NCBI GenBank assembly: GCA_964544295.1
Contig: CAZJBJ010000041.1
Location: 1-23,986 of the forward strand
DNA from: JAENVU01 sp964544295
GTDB taxonomy: Bacteria; Actinomycetota; Acidimicrobiia; IMCC26256; JAENVU01
Direction: 5' to 3'
Length of the DNA stretch: 23,986 bases
The notes under the pieces: generated by a model
What the model was told of the DNA's origin: nothing
The model's database searches: none
What the model saw: only the letters and a program-made list of their open reading frames with translations
Shown here: piece by piece, positions 15,277 through 22,002 of the stretch
How the letters are laid out: every line of letters starts with the position of its first letter
Position numbering within the stretch: the stretch's first letter is position 1
Translations under genes and position numbers: made by a program

Positions 15277-16557
15277 TTACGGCAAGGACTCGACCAGGTT
15301 CGACGTGCACCAACTCGGCGAGTTGATCGGGTTGCACCGCGCCGGAGTACCGCCGGGGATCTGGACGAAGTAGTCGGTGCCGAAGGCCCGACCGGGGACG
15401 ACGTAGTCCGTACTCACCCACTGCGCACCGGAGGCCAACGCCGCCTCGCGGGTGGTGGTGTCGTTGGTGCGCGCCTCCACCGTGTCGGAGTCGGTGCGGG
15501 TCCGGACCACGTACCCCTGGGCCACGAGCGCCTGGATGTCGGCGAAGCTGCCCTTGGCGCTGTTGCGCTTGACGAAGGCGGCGTCGTCGTCACCGGGATT
15601 GGCGTTGGTGAAGATCACCCGCCCGGCGAGCCCCGCGTGCCCGGCGCGGTACCAGGACCGGAACGTCCCGCCGTTGTCCATCATGAACATCACCTGGCCG
15701 CGCACGGCATCGATCTCGGGCCACCCGTCGATCGAGATCGCCGCGGGCAGCGTGGCGTGGTGGCGGCGCAGGTCGTCCGGCGTGAACAGCCGGTCCTCGG
15801 GGAAGACCGAGCGGAGCGTGGCGTCGAGCGGGTCGAGGTCGGCCGCGGTCCAGTTGTGATACGGCACGCCCGCAACGCCGAAGTCGTTGTCCTTCAGCTC
15901 GAGCAGCACCGCGATCGGCACGTGCTGGGGGTGCGCGTCGGACCACGTGCGGATCGTGGCGAGACAGTCGAGGAAAGCCCGACACGTCGTTCCCTCGTCG
16001 ATGCCCTGCACGTGGACGACCGAGAAGGTCCCGTCGGTGTTCACGTTGATGTCGAGTTCGAACTGGCGGACACCTTGGCTCTCCAGCTGTACGTCGAGCG
16101 GGTCCTCGAAGTACTGCAGGGACTCGATGCCGGCGATCCCCGGTTCGGGGTAGGTGTGGTAGCTGTTGTGCGATCCGAGCGCCTGGAGCTGGTTGAGGCG
16201 GATGCCGCCCGTGAAGTAGCCGATGCCGCGTCGCTTCTCGTCGCCGATCCGGCTGCGCACCCAGAACGAATGCGTGCCGGGCCCGGCCGCACCGACGTCG
16301 AAGGTGAACGTGAGTGGCAGCCTCGACCCGCTCGCGATGATCGGCCCGTCCTTGCCGTCGAGCTGCACGGTCGTGTTCGCCTGCGTGTCGGGTGCAACGT
16401 CGGCGGCGCTCACGGTGACCGTCCGCGCCCCCGCCGCACCGGGCGGGCTCACCCGGACCTCCAGGATCGGCCCGAAGCCGGGGCGCGGCGCCAGCCACTG
16501 GCAGCCCGCACCGACCATTGCGAGCACCACGACCAGTGCAATGCGCTTCGCCATCAC
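15277..16557 (-). CDS. Secreted calcium-dependent PI-PLC-like phosphodiesterase, probable lipoprotein
   Basis: A 426-residue exported protein. The N-terminus (AKRIALVVVLAMVGAGCQW) is a signal peptide whose Cys could be lipidated, although the -3 position is Gly, which is weak for a lipobox. A beta-rich region of about 90 residues precedes the catalytic barrel. There, LGSHNSYHTYPEPG carries the first catalytic His, QFELDINVNTDG and FSVVHVQGIDEGTTC carry metal and second-His positions, and HVPIAVLLELKDN and WVSTDYVVPG complete the pattern of the calcium-dependent phosphoinositide phospholipase C group. Family members cleave glycerophosphodiester lipids; the true substrate is not known. GTG 16557 has GGGAGG seven bases upstream; ATG 16554 is the alternative. 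TACAAT at 16592-16597 is a good -10. Confidence 0.87.
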   Translation of the reverse strand: MMAKRIALVVVLAMVGAGCQWLAPRPGFGPILEVRVSPPGAAGARTVTVSAADVAPDTQANTTVQLDGKDGPIIASGSRLPLTFTFDVGAAGPGTHSFWVRSRIGDEKRRGIGYFTGGIRLNQLQALGSHNSYHTYPEPGIAGIESLQYFEDPLDVQLESQGVRQFELDINVNTDGTFSVVHVQGIDEGTTCRAFLDCLATIRTWSDAHPQHVPIAVLLELKDNDFGVAGVPYHNWTAADLDPLDATLRSVFPEDRLFTPDDLRRHHATLPAAISIDGWPEIDAVRGQVMFMMDNGGTFRSWYRAGHAGLAGRVIFTNANPGDDDAAFVKRNSAKGSFADIQALVAQGYVVRTRTDSDTVEARTNDTTTREAALASGAQWVSTDYVVPGRAFGTDYFVQIPGGTPARCNPINSPSWCTSNLVESLP

Positions 16558-16591
16558 CCCAACGCCTCCCCAGGCTGTCCGGAAGGTCCGG

Positions 16592-16597
16592 ATTGTA
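16592..16597 (-). promoter_or_regulatory. Putative -10 element of the PI-PLC-like gene
   Basis: TACAAT on the minus strand differs from the consensus by one base. It predicts a start near 16585 and a leader of about 28 bases that includes the ribosome-binding site. Between them lies a direct repeat of TCCGGAC (two copies separated by CT). No -35 match is seen. Confidence 0.4.
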
Positions 16598-16628
16598 GGC
16601 GAGCGCGAGACCTCGCGGTTTCGGCGGC

Positions 16629-17267
16629 TCAGCCGTCGCTCTCGCGGTGCTGCTCGATCGCCGCGCGCAACCGCTGCGCGACCAGCGCGTTGGTGAGATC
16701 GCCCCGAGTCCGTTCGATGACCGCCCGCAACGCGTCGGTCGTGCGCCGGAGACCACCGGTGACGGCGTCCGGGTAGTCGACGGTGACGAGCAACGCGTAC
16801 ACCTCGTCCATCACCCCGAGCAGCTCCTCGGCGCGACTCACACGGTCGACCCGCAGACAGTCGAGCGTGTGTCGGCGCAGCTCGCTCGCGGCCTCGGCCA
16901 TGCCGTTGAGGTACGCCGCGATCTCCACGCCGATCATCGACGCGGTCGGCATCGGATCGCCGCGCACGAACGCGAGCGTCAGGTTCGCCTCGGCGAACTC
17001 CTTCTTCGCGTCGTGCAGATACCCGCCGTGCCGCACTTCGCGCTGGTCGGCGACCGCGACGTCAGCGCGGGCGAGATGAGCCCCCGCCTCCGCGATCAGT
17101 TCCTCGGCCCGCTCGAACTCCTCGCGCTGGACCGCGCGAATGGCCGCGGCGCAACACTGGATCGCGAGTCGACACGCACCGAGGGTGATCTCCCGCGCTT
17201 CGTGTTTGGCGTCGAGGATCGGCCGGGCGTGCTCCCGAATCGCGGCGATCTCGGCTCGGCGATCCAT
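16629..17267 (-). CDS. Translin-family protein
   Basis: A 212-residue all-helical protein of the translin/TRAX family (COG2178). The N-terminal AREITLGACRLAIQCCAAAI, the central YLHDAKKEFAEANLTLAF (about 83-100), SMIGVEIAAYLNGMAEAASELRR (about 110-132) and the end MDEVYALLVTVDYPDAV then LRRTTDALRAVIERTRGDL (about 153-191) follow the family closely. Eukaryotic translin binds single-stranded RNA and DNA, and TRAX gives the complex RNase activity. Archaeal homologues form similar shells; bacterial ones are little studied and are often mislabelled as haloacid dehalogenases. Acidic residues E90, E93 and D164/D167 could form a metal site, which is inference. ATG 17267 lies 17 bp after the SepX/GlpR-like gene, so the two are probably co-transcribed. 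Confidence 0.85.
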   Translation of the reverse strand: MDRRAEIAAIREHARPILDAKHEAREITLGACRLAIQCCAAAIRAVQREEFERAEELIAEAGAHLARADVAVADQREVRHGGYLHDAKKEFAEANLTLAFVRGDPMPTASMIGVEIAAYLNGMAEAASELRRHTLDCLRVDRVSRAEELLGVMDEVYALLVTVDYPDAVTGGLRRTTDALRAVIERTRGDLTNALVAQRLRAAIEQHRESDG

Positions 17268-17284
17268 GACCGCGGGCCGGCCGG

Positions 17285-17797
17285 CTAGGAGTTGACGCTG
17301 CTGCGGTGCAGCACGAGCGCCCGAGGCTGGACCGTCGGGCCGGGCAGGTACCGCACCTTGGCGCGCCGCTCGTCGGCCCGACGCCGGATCGAGATCAGCA
17401 GGCCGATGTAGGCGACGAACAGCACCACCGACACCAGGTTCACGATCCAGAGCAGCATGCTTCCGGTCACCACGGCGAGGAGCAGCGAGCCGACGACCGC
17501 GACCGCGAGCACCAACAGTGCGTCCCGCCGGCGGCGCTGGGCGATGGGTGACATCGGCAGGCCGGGTGCCGCGCCCGCCGGGGCGCCGAAGGCCGTGGGC
17601 TGCTTCGGAAGGTTCGGCATCGCCGGCAGGGTGTGGGTCCGGGTCGGGAAGTGGCCCGTGGCCCGACTCACCATCGAGACGCGCTTGGAGAACGCTCCGA
17701 TGGAGCTGCCGCCGCCGCCCGAACGGCGACGCTGCAACGACGGCCAGATGAAGAACGCCGCCCACAGCACTGCGAGGATCACGAGGATGATCGTCAA
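17285..17797 (-). CDS. SepX/GlpR-like divisome membrane protein
   Basis: A 170-residue membrane protein. One N-terminal helix (about 2-19, ending FFIWPSLQRRR) is followed by a basic cytoplasmic segment with IGAFSKRVSMVSR (33-45), a Pro/Ala linker, two helices (about 93-111 and 113-135), then a basic RRRADERRAKVRYLP segment (138-152). This order, the WPSLQRRR junction, the AFSKRV element and the terminal KVRYLP match the actinobacterial SepX/GlpR group. GlpR is the membrane receptor of the gephyrin-like protein Glp in Corynebacterium; SepX is needed for septation in Streptomyces. The usual protein is longer in the linker. The start is TTG 17797 or possibly GTG 17782. A Glp/MoeA homologue lies 3 kb away. 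Assignment is from motif memory, not a search. Confidence 0.65.
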   Translation of the reverse strand: MTIILVILAVLWAAFFIWPSLQRRRSGGGGSSIGAFSKRVSMVSRATGHFPTRTHTLPAMPNLPKQPTAFGAPAGAAPGLPMSPIAQRRRRDALLVLAVAVVGSLLLAVVTGSMLLWIVNLVSVVLFVAYIGLLISIRRRADERRAKVRYLPGPTVQPRALVLHRSSVNS

Positions 17798-17824
17798 GGC
17801 TCCCGGTCGCTTTCCGTGTCGCGG

Positions 17825-17830
17825 ACGCTA
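17825..17830 (-). promoter_or_regulatory. Putative -10 element of the SepX/GlpR-like and translin operon
   Basis: TAGCGT on the minus strand would start transcription near 17818, about 20 bases before the TTG start. No -35 box is evident. Confidence 0.25.
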
Positions 17831-17964
17831 ACAAGCAGGAAACATTGGGCGGTGGATACCACCGAGGGTGTTTCCGCTGAGGTGGTTCGGACCCTAGACG
17901 GGTGCCGGCCGGCGAGTCGAGCCGCTCGTCGAACCTATGTTCGCTTTCCCGGACCCCGGTCGGG

Positions 17965-18465
17965 TCAGAGTGCGAACTCGTCGCCGTCGCGTCCCGGTCG
18001 CCGGTAGGTGCCGGAGCGACCGCCGGTCTTCTCCCACAGGGCCAGATCACCGATGACCATGGCCCGATCGACGGACTTGCACATGTCGTAGATGGTCAAC
18101 GCGGCCACCGCACAGGCGTGCAGGGCCTCCATCTCGACGCCGGTCCGGTCCACGGTGTCGACCTGGGCCTCCACCTCGACGTGGCGTTCCTCGATGCGGA
18201 AGTTGACGAAGACCGATCCGACGAGGAGGGGGTGGCACAGGGGCAGCATCATGGCGGTCTGCTTCGCCGCCTGGATCCCCGCGACCCGGGCCACGGCGAG
18301 CACGTCACCCTTGGTGATCGCGCCGGACGCGATCTTCTGCGCAGTGTCGGGCTCCATGTGGACCCGGCAGCGGGCGATGGCTCGACGGTGCGACGGGTCC
18401 TTGGCGGTGACATCCACCATCCGAGCGCGCCCGAGCGGATCCAGATGCGTGAACTCGGAAGCCAT
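17965..18465 (-). CDS. moaC: Cyclic pyranopterin monophosphate synthase MoaC
   Basis: This enzyme rearranges and cyclises the MoaA product to cyclic pyranopterin monophosphate in the first phase of molybdenum cofactor synthesis; it is cytoplasmic. The 166-residue length is normal. Key elements are MVDVTAKDPSHRRAIA (16-31), ITKGDVLAVARVAGIQAAKQ (50-69), the PLCHPLL motif (75-81), VDRTGVEMEALHACAVAAL and the catalytic YDMCKSVDRAM with its Asp and Lys. The ATG at 18465 has TAGGAT exactly six bases upstream and no ribosome-binding site. It lies downstream of moaA on the same strand, but with 131 bp of repeat-rich DNA and its own putative promoter between them. Confidence 0.97.
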   Translation of the reverse strand: MASEFTHLDPLGRARMVDVTAKDPSHRRAIARCRVHMEPDTAQKIASGAITKGDVLAVARVAGIQAAKQTAMMLPLCHPLLVGSVFVNFRIEERHVEVEAQVDTVDRTGVEMEALHACAVAALTIYDMCKSVDRAMVIGDLALWEKTGGRSGTYRRPGRDGDEFAL

Positions 18466-18471
18466 CGGAGA

Positions 18472-18477
18472 ATCCTA
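18472..18477 (-). promoter_or_regulatory. Putative -10 element of a leaderless moaC transcript
   Basis: TAGGAT on the minus strand is six bases before the moaC ATG. One copy of a 22-base direct repeat (18482-18503) lies directly upstream, over the expected spacer and -35. Confidence 0.45.
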
Positions 18478-18481
18478 GAAG

Positions 18482-18503
18482 CTGAGGTGCCCCGCTCCGA
18501 CGT
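18482..18503. repeat. Direct repeat copy 1 in the moaA-moaC gap
   Basis: CTGAGGTGCCCCGCTCCGA followed by CGT. It matches copy 2 (18570-18591) at 21 of 22 positions, 88 bp apart. This copy abuts the putative moaC -10. Confidence 0.75.
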
Positions 18504-18551
18504 ACCGCCAGGAGTCACGGACGGATTGATCAGCCCGGCAACGAACCTCCC

Positions 18552-18579
18552 GGCACCTCAGGGTGTGAACTGAGGTGCC
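18552..18579. terminator. Hairpin after moaA
   Basis: GGCACCTCAG (18552-18561) pairs perfectly with CTGAGGTGCC (18570-18579) around an 8-base loop, starting about 18 bases after the moaA stop on the minus strand. The right arm is part of direct repeat copy 2. There is no U-tract, so it may be a terminator or part of a repeat element. Confidence 0.5.
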
Positions 18580-18591
18580 CCGCTCCGATGT
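18570..18591. repeat. Direct repeat copy 2 in the moaA-moaC gap
   Basis: CTGAGGTGCCCCGCTCCGA followed by TGT, six bases past the moaA stop. It is identical to copy 1 over 19 bases. Confidence 0.75.
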
Positions 18592-18596
18592 TCCCT

Positions 18597-19595
18597 CTAC
18601 CCGCCTATCTGGCTCATGGACCGATCGGGGCGGATGAAGTCGACCGCGCCGATGTTGTGGCCGGCCCATTTGGTGCCGACGGCGGCGTGGATCGCGGCGG
18701 CGAGGTCGTCGTCGGTGCCGCCGTCGCGCATGACCGCGCGCAGGTCGGTCTCGTCGAGTGCGAACAGACAGGTTCGGAACTTGCCTTCGGCCGTGATGCG
18801 CACCCGGTCGCAGCTGCCGCAGAACGGTTCGGTGACGCTCGGGATCACCCCGACGTCGCCGATGCCGTCCCGATAGCGGTACCGCGCCGCGGGTTCGACG
18901 TGCGCCGCGTGCGGTTGGGTCGGCTCGAGGGGGAACACGGCGTCGATGCGTTCGAGGATCTCGGTGGCCGACACCACCTGATCCATGCGCCACTCCGCCG
19001 GCGCGTCGAGCGGCATGAACTCGATGAAGCGGATCCCGACACCCTGCTCGCGACCGAACCGGGCGAGGTCGACGATCTCATCGTCGTTCACATCACGGAT
19101 CACCACACAGTTGACCTTCACGGGACCGAGCCCGGCCGCGAGTGCGGCGTCGATGCCGGCCAGCGTGCGGTCGAGCTCGTCCCGTCTCGTGAGGGCGAGG
19201 AACGTCTCGCGGCGGAGACTGTCGAGCGAGACGTTGACTCGCGTGAGCCCGGCGGTCTTGAGCTCGGCGGCCATCTCGGGGAGCTTCACCCCGTTGGTCG
19301 TCATGGCCAGGTCCACACCGAGCGGCGCGAGCATCTCGAACAGGCGCGCCAGCCCGTGGCGGATCGTCGGCTCGCCGCCGGTGATCCGGATCCCGTCGAA
19401 CCCCCACCGCTCGACGCACACCCGGGCGATCCGGGCGAGTTCCTCGTAGGTGAGCAGCTCGGAACGGTCGAGCCAGGTCAGGCCGTCCTCGGGCATGCAG
19501 TAGGTGCACCGGAAGTTGCAACGATCCGTGACCGAGAGCCGCAGGTCCCGCACGCGCCGCTGGAACGGGTCGACGAGCGGAGTCGGGGCGGTCAC
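18597..19595 (-). CDS. moaA: GTP 3',8-cyclase MoaA
   Basis: A radical SAM enzyme that cyclises GTP in the first step of molybdenum cofactor synthesis. The 332-residue protein has the radical SAM cluster CNFRCTYC (C26, C30, C33) and RITGGEPTIR. The second, GTP-binding cluster is CGSCDRVRITAEGKFRTC near the C-terminus. The last two residues are the essential Gly-Gly. The open frame reaches 19646, but GTG 19595 (TAPTPLVDPFQRRVRDLRL) starts like the family and has TACCCT exactly six bases upstream, so I choose it and predict a leaderless mRNA. A 12-bp palindrome at 19633-19644 lies upstream. It diverges from the gene of a secreted membrane-anchored protein. Confidence 0.97.
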   Translation of the reverse strand: MTAPTPLVDPFQRRVRDLRLSVTDRCNFRCTYCMPEDGLTWLDRSELLTYEELARIARVCVERWGFDGIRITGGEPTIRHGLARLFEMLAPLGVDLAMTTNGVKLPEMAAELKTAGLTRVNVSLDSLRRETFLALTRRDELDRTLAGIDAALAAGLGPVKVNCVVIRDVNDDEIVDLARFGREQGVGIRFIEFMPLDAPAEWRMDQVVSATEILERIDAVFPLEPTQPHAAHVEPAARYRYRDGIGDVGVIPSVTEPFCGSCDRVRITAEGKFRTCLFALDETDLRAVMRDGGTDDDLAAAIHAAVGTKWAGHNIGAVDFIRPDRSMSQIGG

Positions 19596-19601
19596 CGGCT
19601 C

Positions 19602-19607
19602 AGGGTA
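19602..19607 (-). promoter_or_regulatory. Putative -10 element of a leaderless moaA transcript
   Basis: TACCCT on the minus strand sits six bases before the GTG at 19595. No ribosome-binding site is present for that start. Confidence 0.45.
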
Positions 19608-19632
19608 CGCCACCGGGTCGACCGGCCCCGCA

Positions 19633-19644
19633 GGGGATATCCCC
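19633..19644. promoter_or_regulatory. Palindrome between moaA and the divergent secreted-protein gene
   Basis: GGGGATATCCCC is a perfect 12-bp dyad centred about 43 bp upstream of the predicted moaA start of transcription, a usual position for an activator or repressor. It could also serve the divergent gene. Confidence 0.35.
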
Positions 19645-19654
19645 ACCTTTGATG

Positions 19655-19863
19655 ACCACTCTGGGTCGTCCGAACCATTCCAACCGCGCGCGGAGAGTGG
19701 TTACATACGGGACGTTCCACGCACTGCTCGGGAGGCGAGTGCACCGGAACGTTGACAGAAGGACAGGTCACACCTCGGGGAGGCGTTGATCCGCAGGCGA
19801 TCGATGGTCGCAGCAGCTTGCGGGGAGCCAGTGCGAAACCGGCCCCACCCAATCGGGGCCGGT
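19655..19863 (+). promoter_or_regulatory. Structured upstream/leader region of the secreted anchored protein gene
   Basis: This gene-free stretch holds three successive inverted repeats. The first is ACCACTCT/AGAGTGGT (19655-19662 and 19694-19701). The second is nested: ACGTTCC/GGAACGT (19712-19718 and 19746-19752) with GCACT/AGTGC inside (19721-19725 and 19738-19742). The third is ACCGGCCCC/GGGGCCGGT (19838-19846 and 19855-19863), 32 bases before the start codon. A TTGACA box occurs at 19752-19757, but no -10 fits it. I do not match it to a riboswitch class. It may be a cis-regulatory RNA or a set of binding sites. Confidence 0.35.
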
Positions 19864-19895
19864 CCTTGTACCCACCAACGAACCGAGGTCATCCC

Positions 19896-20642
19896 TTGCG
19901 CCTGCCTTCCCACCGTGCTCACCGCATCGCTGCCGCCGCACTCGTTGCCGGGCTGGCCGCGTTGACGGTGCCGGGCACCGCCGGTGCCACGGCGGGTCCG
20001 CTGACCGTCGTCGTCTCGGGCAACGGTCCGGCGTTCGGCGCCGAGGTGGTCGTGCAGTGCGAGAGCGCGCCGGTGCCATCGGCCGACGGCGTCGACATCG
20101 GAGGGGCCGCACGCGCCGAGCGTCGCACCCTGGCCGTCGCCGAGAACGGCACCGCGACCTTCCAGATCACCGACCTTGCCGACGACACTGCCTGCACTGT
20201 CACCGCATCGGGCTCGGGAGCAGCCCTTCTGGATGCGGTCGACGGCGGCACCGTGCTCGTCGGCTCGGATGGGCAGGCTCGTGGGGTGGCTGTGACGGTG
20301 GATCGGGGGACCCCCGTCACAGCCCACCTCACCTTCGAGATCCCGGTCATGCTTCCCGCCCCGACGTCGTCCACGACGATGCCGGAGGCGCCGAACGTGA
20401 CCGGTTCGGGCAGCGCGGCTCTCACACCGCCTGCGCTGCCAGGGAGTGATGGTGCAGCATCCGCCGCAGCACCCGTCGCACTCGCAGCCGCTCGGTCGAC
20501 GACAACGGCGTCGTCGGCCGCGCTGCCCGATCCATCTGGTACCGGCACCGCGCTCGTGCTCGCGAGCATCGGTGTCCTCATTTGCGGTGCCGCCGCCTAC
20601 GGGCTGCTGCTCACCCGACGCCAGGAGTCGCACCACGCCTGA
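19896..20642 (+). CDS. Secreted protein with C-terminal membrane anchor
   Basis: A 248-residue exported protein. The signal peptide (HRIAAAALVAGLAALTVPGTAGA) ends near residue 30. A beta-rich domain of about 120 residues follows (LTVVVSGNGPAFGAEVVVQC, then TFQITDLADDTACTVTASG), which resembles DUF5979-like surface modules. Next comes a Pro/Ser/Thr/Ala-rich stalk of about 70 residues. A C-terminal helix (TALVLASIGVLICGAAAYGLLL) then ends in RRQESHHA. The layout is that of a wall- or membrane-anchored surface protein. LPDPSGTG before the helix is only a degenerate sortase-like signal. TTG 19896 with GAGG seven bases upstream gives a clean signal peptide. The function is unknown. Confidence 0.78.
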   Translation: MRLPSHRAHRIAAAALVAGLAALTVPGTAGATAGPLTVVVSGNGPAFGAEVVVQCESAPVPSADGVDIGGAARAERRTLAVAENGTATFQITDLADDTACTVTASGSGAALLDAVDGGTVLVGSDGQARGVAVTVDRGTPVTAHLTFEIPVMLPAPTSSTTMPEAPNVTGSGSAALTPPALPGSDGAASAAAPVALAAARSTTTASSAALPDPSGTGTALVLASIGVLICGAAAYGLLLTRRQESHHA

Positions 20643-20683
20643 CCCACCGGGTCGGGTCACCAACCAGATCGTGCGGGGAGGCC

Positions 20684-20713
20684 AAGTGCCCGGGGGTTCG
20701 CCCTCGGGCACTT
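20684..20713. terminator. Strong terminator hairpin with UUCG loop
   Basis: AAGTGCCCG (20684-20692) pairs with CGGGCACTT (20705-20713). After a G-U pair, GGG/CCC continue the stem to a TTCG tetraloop, so 13 pairs in all. It lies 41 bp after the secreted-protein stop. It has no U-tract but is very stable. Confidence 0.8.
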
Positions 20714-20739
20714 CCGCGCCCCGATCCCCGACCCCACCC

Positions 20740-20791
20740 CGAACTTGCGTCAATAACCCGGCCGATTCGCGGGGATATCGACGCAAGTTCG
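20740..20791. repeat. 52-bp imperfect palindrome between convergent genes
   Basis: CGAACTTGCGTC (20740-20751) and GACGCAAGTTCG (20780-20791) are perfect 12-bp inverted arms. Inside, ATA/TAT, CCC/GGG and GC/GC pairs continue symmetrically to a short loop, with single mismatches between blocks. It lies nine bases beyond the moeA/glp stop and could end that transcript, but its length and symmetry also fit a REP- or MITE-like intergenic repeat. Confidence 0.6.
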
Positions 20792-20799
20792 TCGCGCGG

Positions 20800-21996
20800 T
20801 CAGGTCAGGAGCATGACGGGGACGGGGGCGCCGGCGTCGAGTCCGGGGCCGTCGGGGAGGATCGCCAGACCGTTCGCCTGGGCCATGCCCGACAGCACGT
20901 TGCTCGCCTGGGTGCCGCTGCGCACCGCCACGTAGTGATCGCCGTCGTAGTGCACCCGCACCCGGTCGAAGTAGACCTTGCCGTCGGCCCGCCGCGGCAT
21001 CGCCTCGCCGGCGATCGCGGTGACGACCGGCCGGTCCACGTCCCGGTGTCCCATCATCTGACGGAGCGCCGGTCGGGCGAAGAGTTCGAAGCTCACGTGG
21101 GAGCTCACCGGATTCCCGGGGAGACCGAACACGGGCGTCCCGTCGATCCGGGCGAAGGCCAGCGGCTTGGCCGGCTTGATGGACACCTGCCACCACTCGA
21201 GGACGCCGAGCTGTTCGAGCACCGCCTTCACGACGTCGTAGTCACCCACCGACACTCCCCCGGTCGTGACGATCGCGTCGCACGACGCGGCCGCGTCGCG
21301 GAACCGCGTGGTCACCTCGGCCTCGTCGTCCCGACCGATCCCGAGGTCCACGGCCTCACAGCCCGCCTCGGTGACCAGTCCCAGCATCATCGGTCGGTTC
21401 GAGTCGCGGATCTGACCGGGGGCGAGCACCCCGGGGCCTTCCCGCAACTCGTCGCCCGTCGACATCACTCCGACCCGCACCCGGGCGTAAACCGGGACCT
21501 CGGAGAACCCCAGGGACGCCAACACGCCGACGTGGGCCGGCGTCAGGACGGCGCCGGTGGTGAAGACGAGATCCCCTTCGGCCACATCGCCGCCCGGGTA
21601 ACGGACGTGTTCACCGGCGGTGGCCGCGACCTGGATCTGCACGCCGTCGTCGCCGTCGCGCTCGGTCCGCTCGACCATCACGATGGCGTCGGCACCATCG
21701 GGCATCGGCGCGCCGGTCATGATCCGGATCGCCTCCCCCGGCCCCACCGGAACCACCGGCGCGTGCCCGGCCGCGAGATCGCCGACGACCCGCAACCGAA
21801 CCGGCGCGGCGGCCGTGTCCCGGGCCCGGACCGCATAACCGTCCATCGCGGTGTTGGCGAACGGCGGGACGGCCTCACCGGCGACGATGTCGGCCGCGAG
21901 GACGAGGCCGAGCGCGTCCCCCACCGGCACGGTCGTGGCACGCGGTGACGGCACCGAGGCGCGGATGTGCGCCTGCACGACCTCGAGTGACTCCAC
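20800..21996 (-). CDS. moeA: Gephyrin-like protein MoeA/Glp
   Basis: A 398-residue protein of the MoeA/gephyrin E-domain family. Conserved elements are AMDGYAV (about 50-56), IMTGAPMPDGAD (about 92-103), STGDEL (about 179-184), TTGGVSVGDYD (about 244-254) and GLPGNPVSS (about 291-299), the last two being the molybdopterin-AMP/MgATP site. MoeA inserts molybdate into molybdopterin. In actinobacteria a paralogue next to galU, called Glp, binds FtsZ and the membrane receptor GlpR. The galU-proximal position here and a SepX/GlpR-like gene nearby make the Glp role at least as likely, and both roles are possible. GTG 21996 has AAGGAG six bases upstream; GTG 22020 is the alternative. Confidence 0.92.
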   Translation of the reverse strand: MESLEVVQAHIRASVPSPRATTVPVGDALGLVLAADIVAGEAVPPFANTAMDGYAVRARDTAAAPVRLRVVGDLAAGHAPVVPVGPGEAIRIMTGAPMPDGADAIVMVERTERDGDDGVQIQVAATAGEHVRYPGGDVAEGDLVFTTGAVLTPAHVGVLASLGFSEVPVYARVRVGVMSTGDELREGPGVLAPGQIRDSNRPMMLGLVTEAGCEAVDLGIGRDDEAEVTTRFRDAAASCDAIVTTGGVSVGDYDVVKAVLEQLGVLEWWQVSIKPAKPLAFARIDGTPVFGLPGNPVSSHVSFELFARPALRQMMGHRDVDRPVVTAIAGEAMPRRADGKVYFDRVRVHYDGDHYVAVRSGTQASNVLSGMAQANGLAILPDGPGLDAGAPVPVMLLT

Positions 21997-22002
21997 GACG
22001 AT

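Noticed and set aside
18466..18596. Molybdenum cofactor riboswitch
   Set aside because: The repeats lie after moaA and before moaC and do not show the known Moco RNA layout. A leaderless moaC start also argues against it.
19655..19863. c-di-AMP, cobalamin, TPP or SAM riboswitch
   Set aside because: I looked for their conserved boxes in this leader and did not find them. Only generic hairpins can be claimed.
20541..20641. Sortase LPxTG signal in the anchored secreted protein
   Set aside because: The sequence before the helix is LPDPSGTG, which is not a proper LPxTG. A simple membrane anchor is the safer reading.
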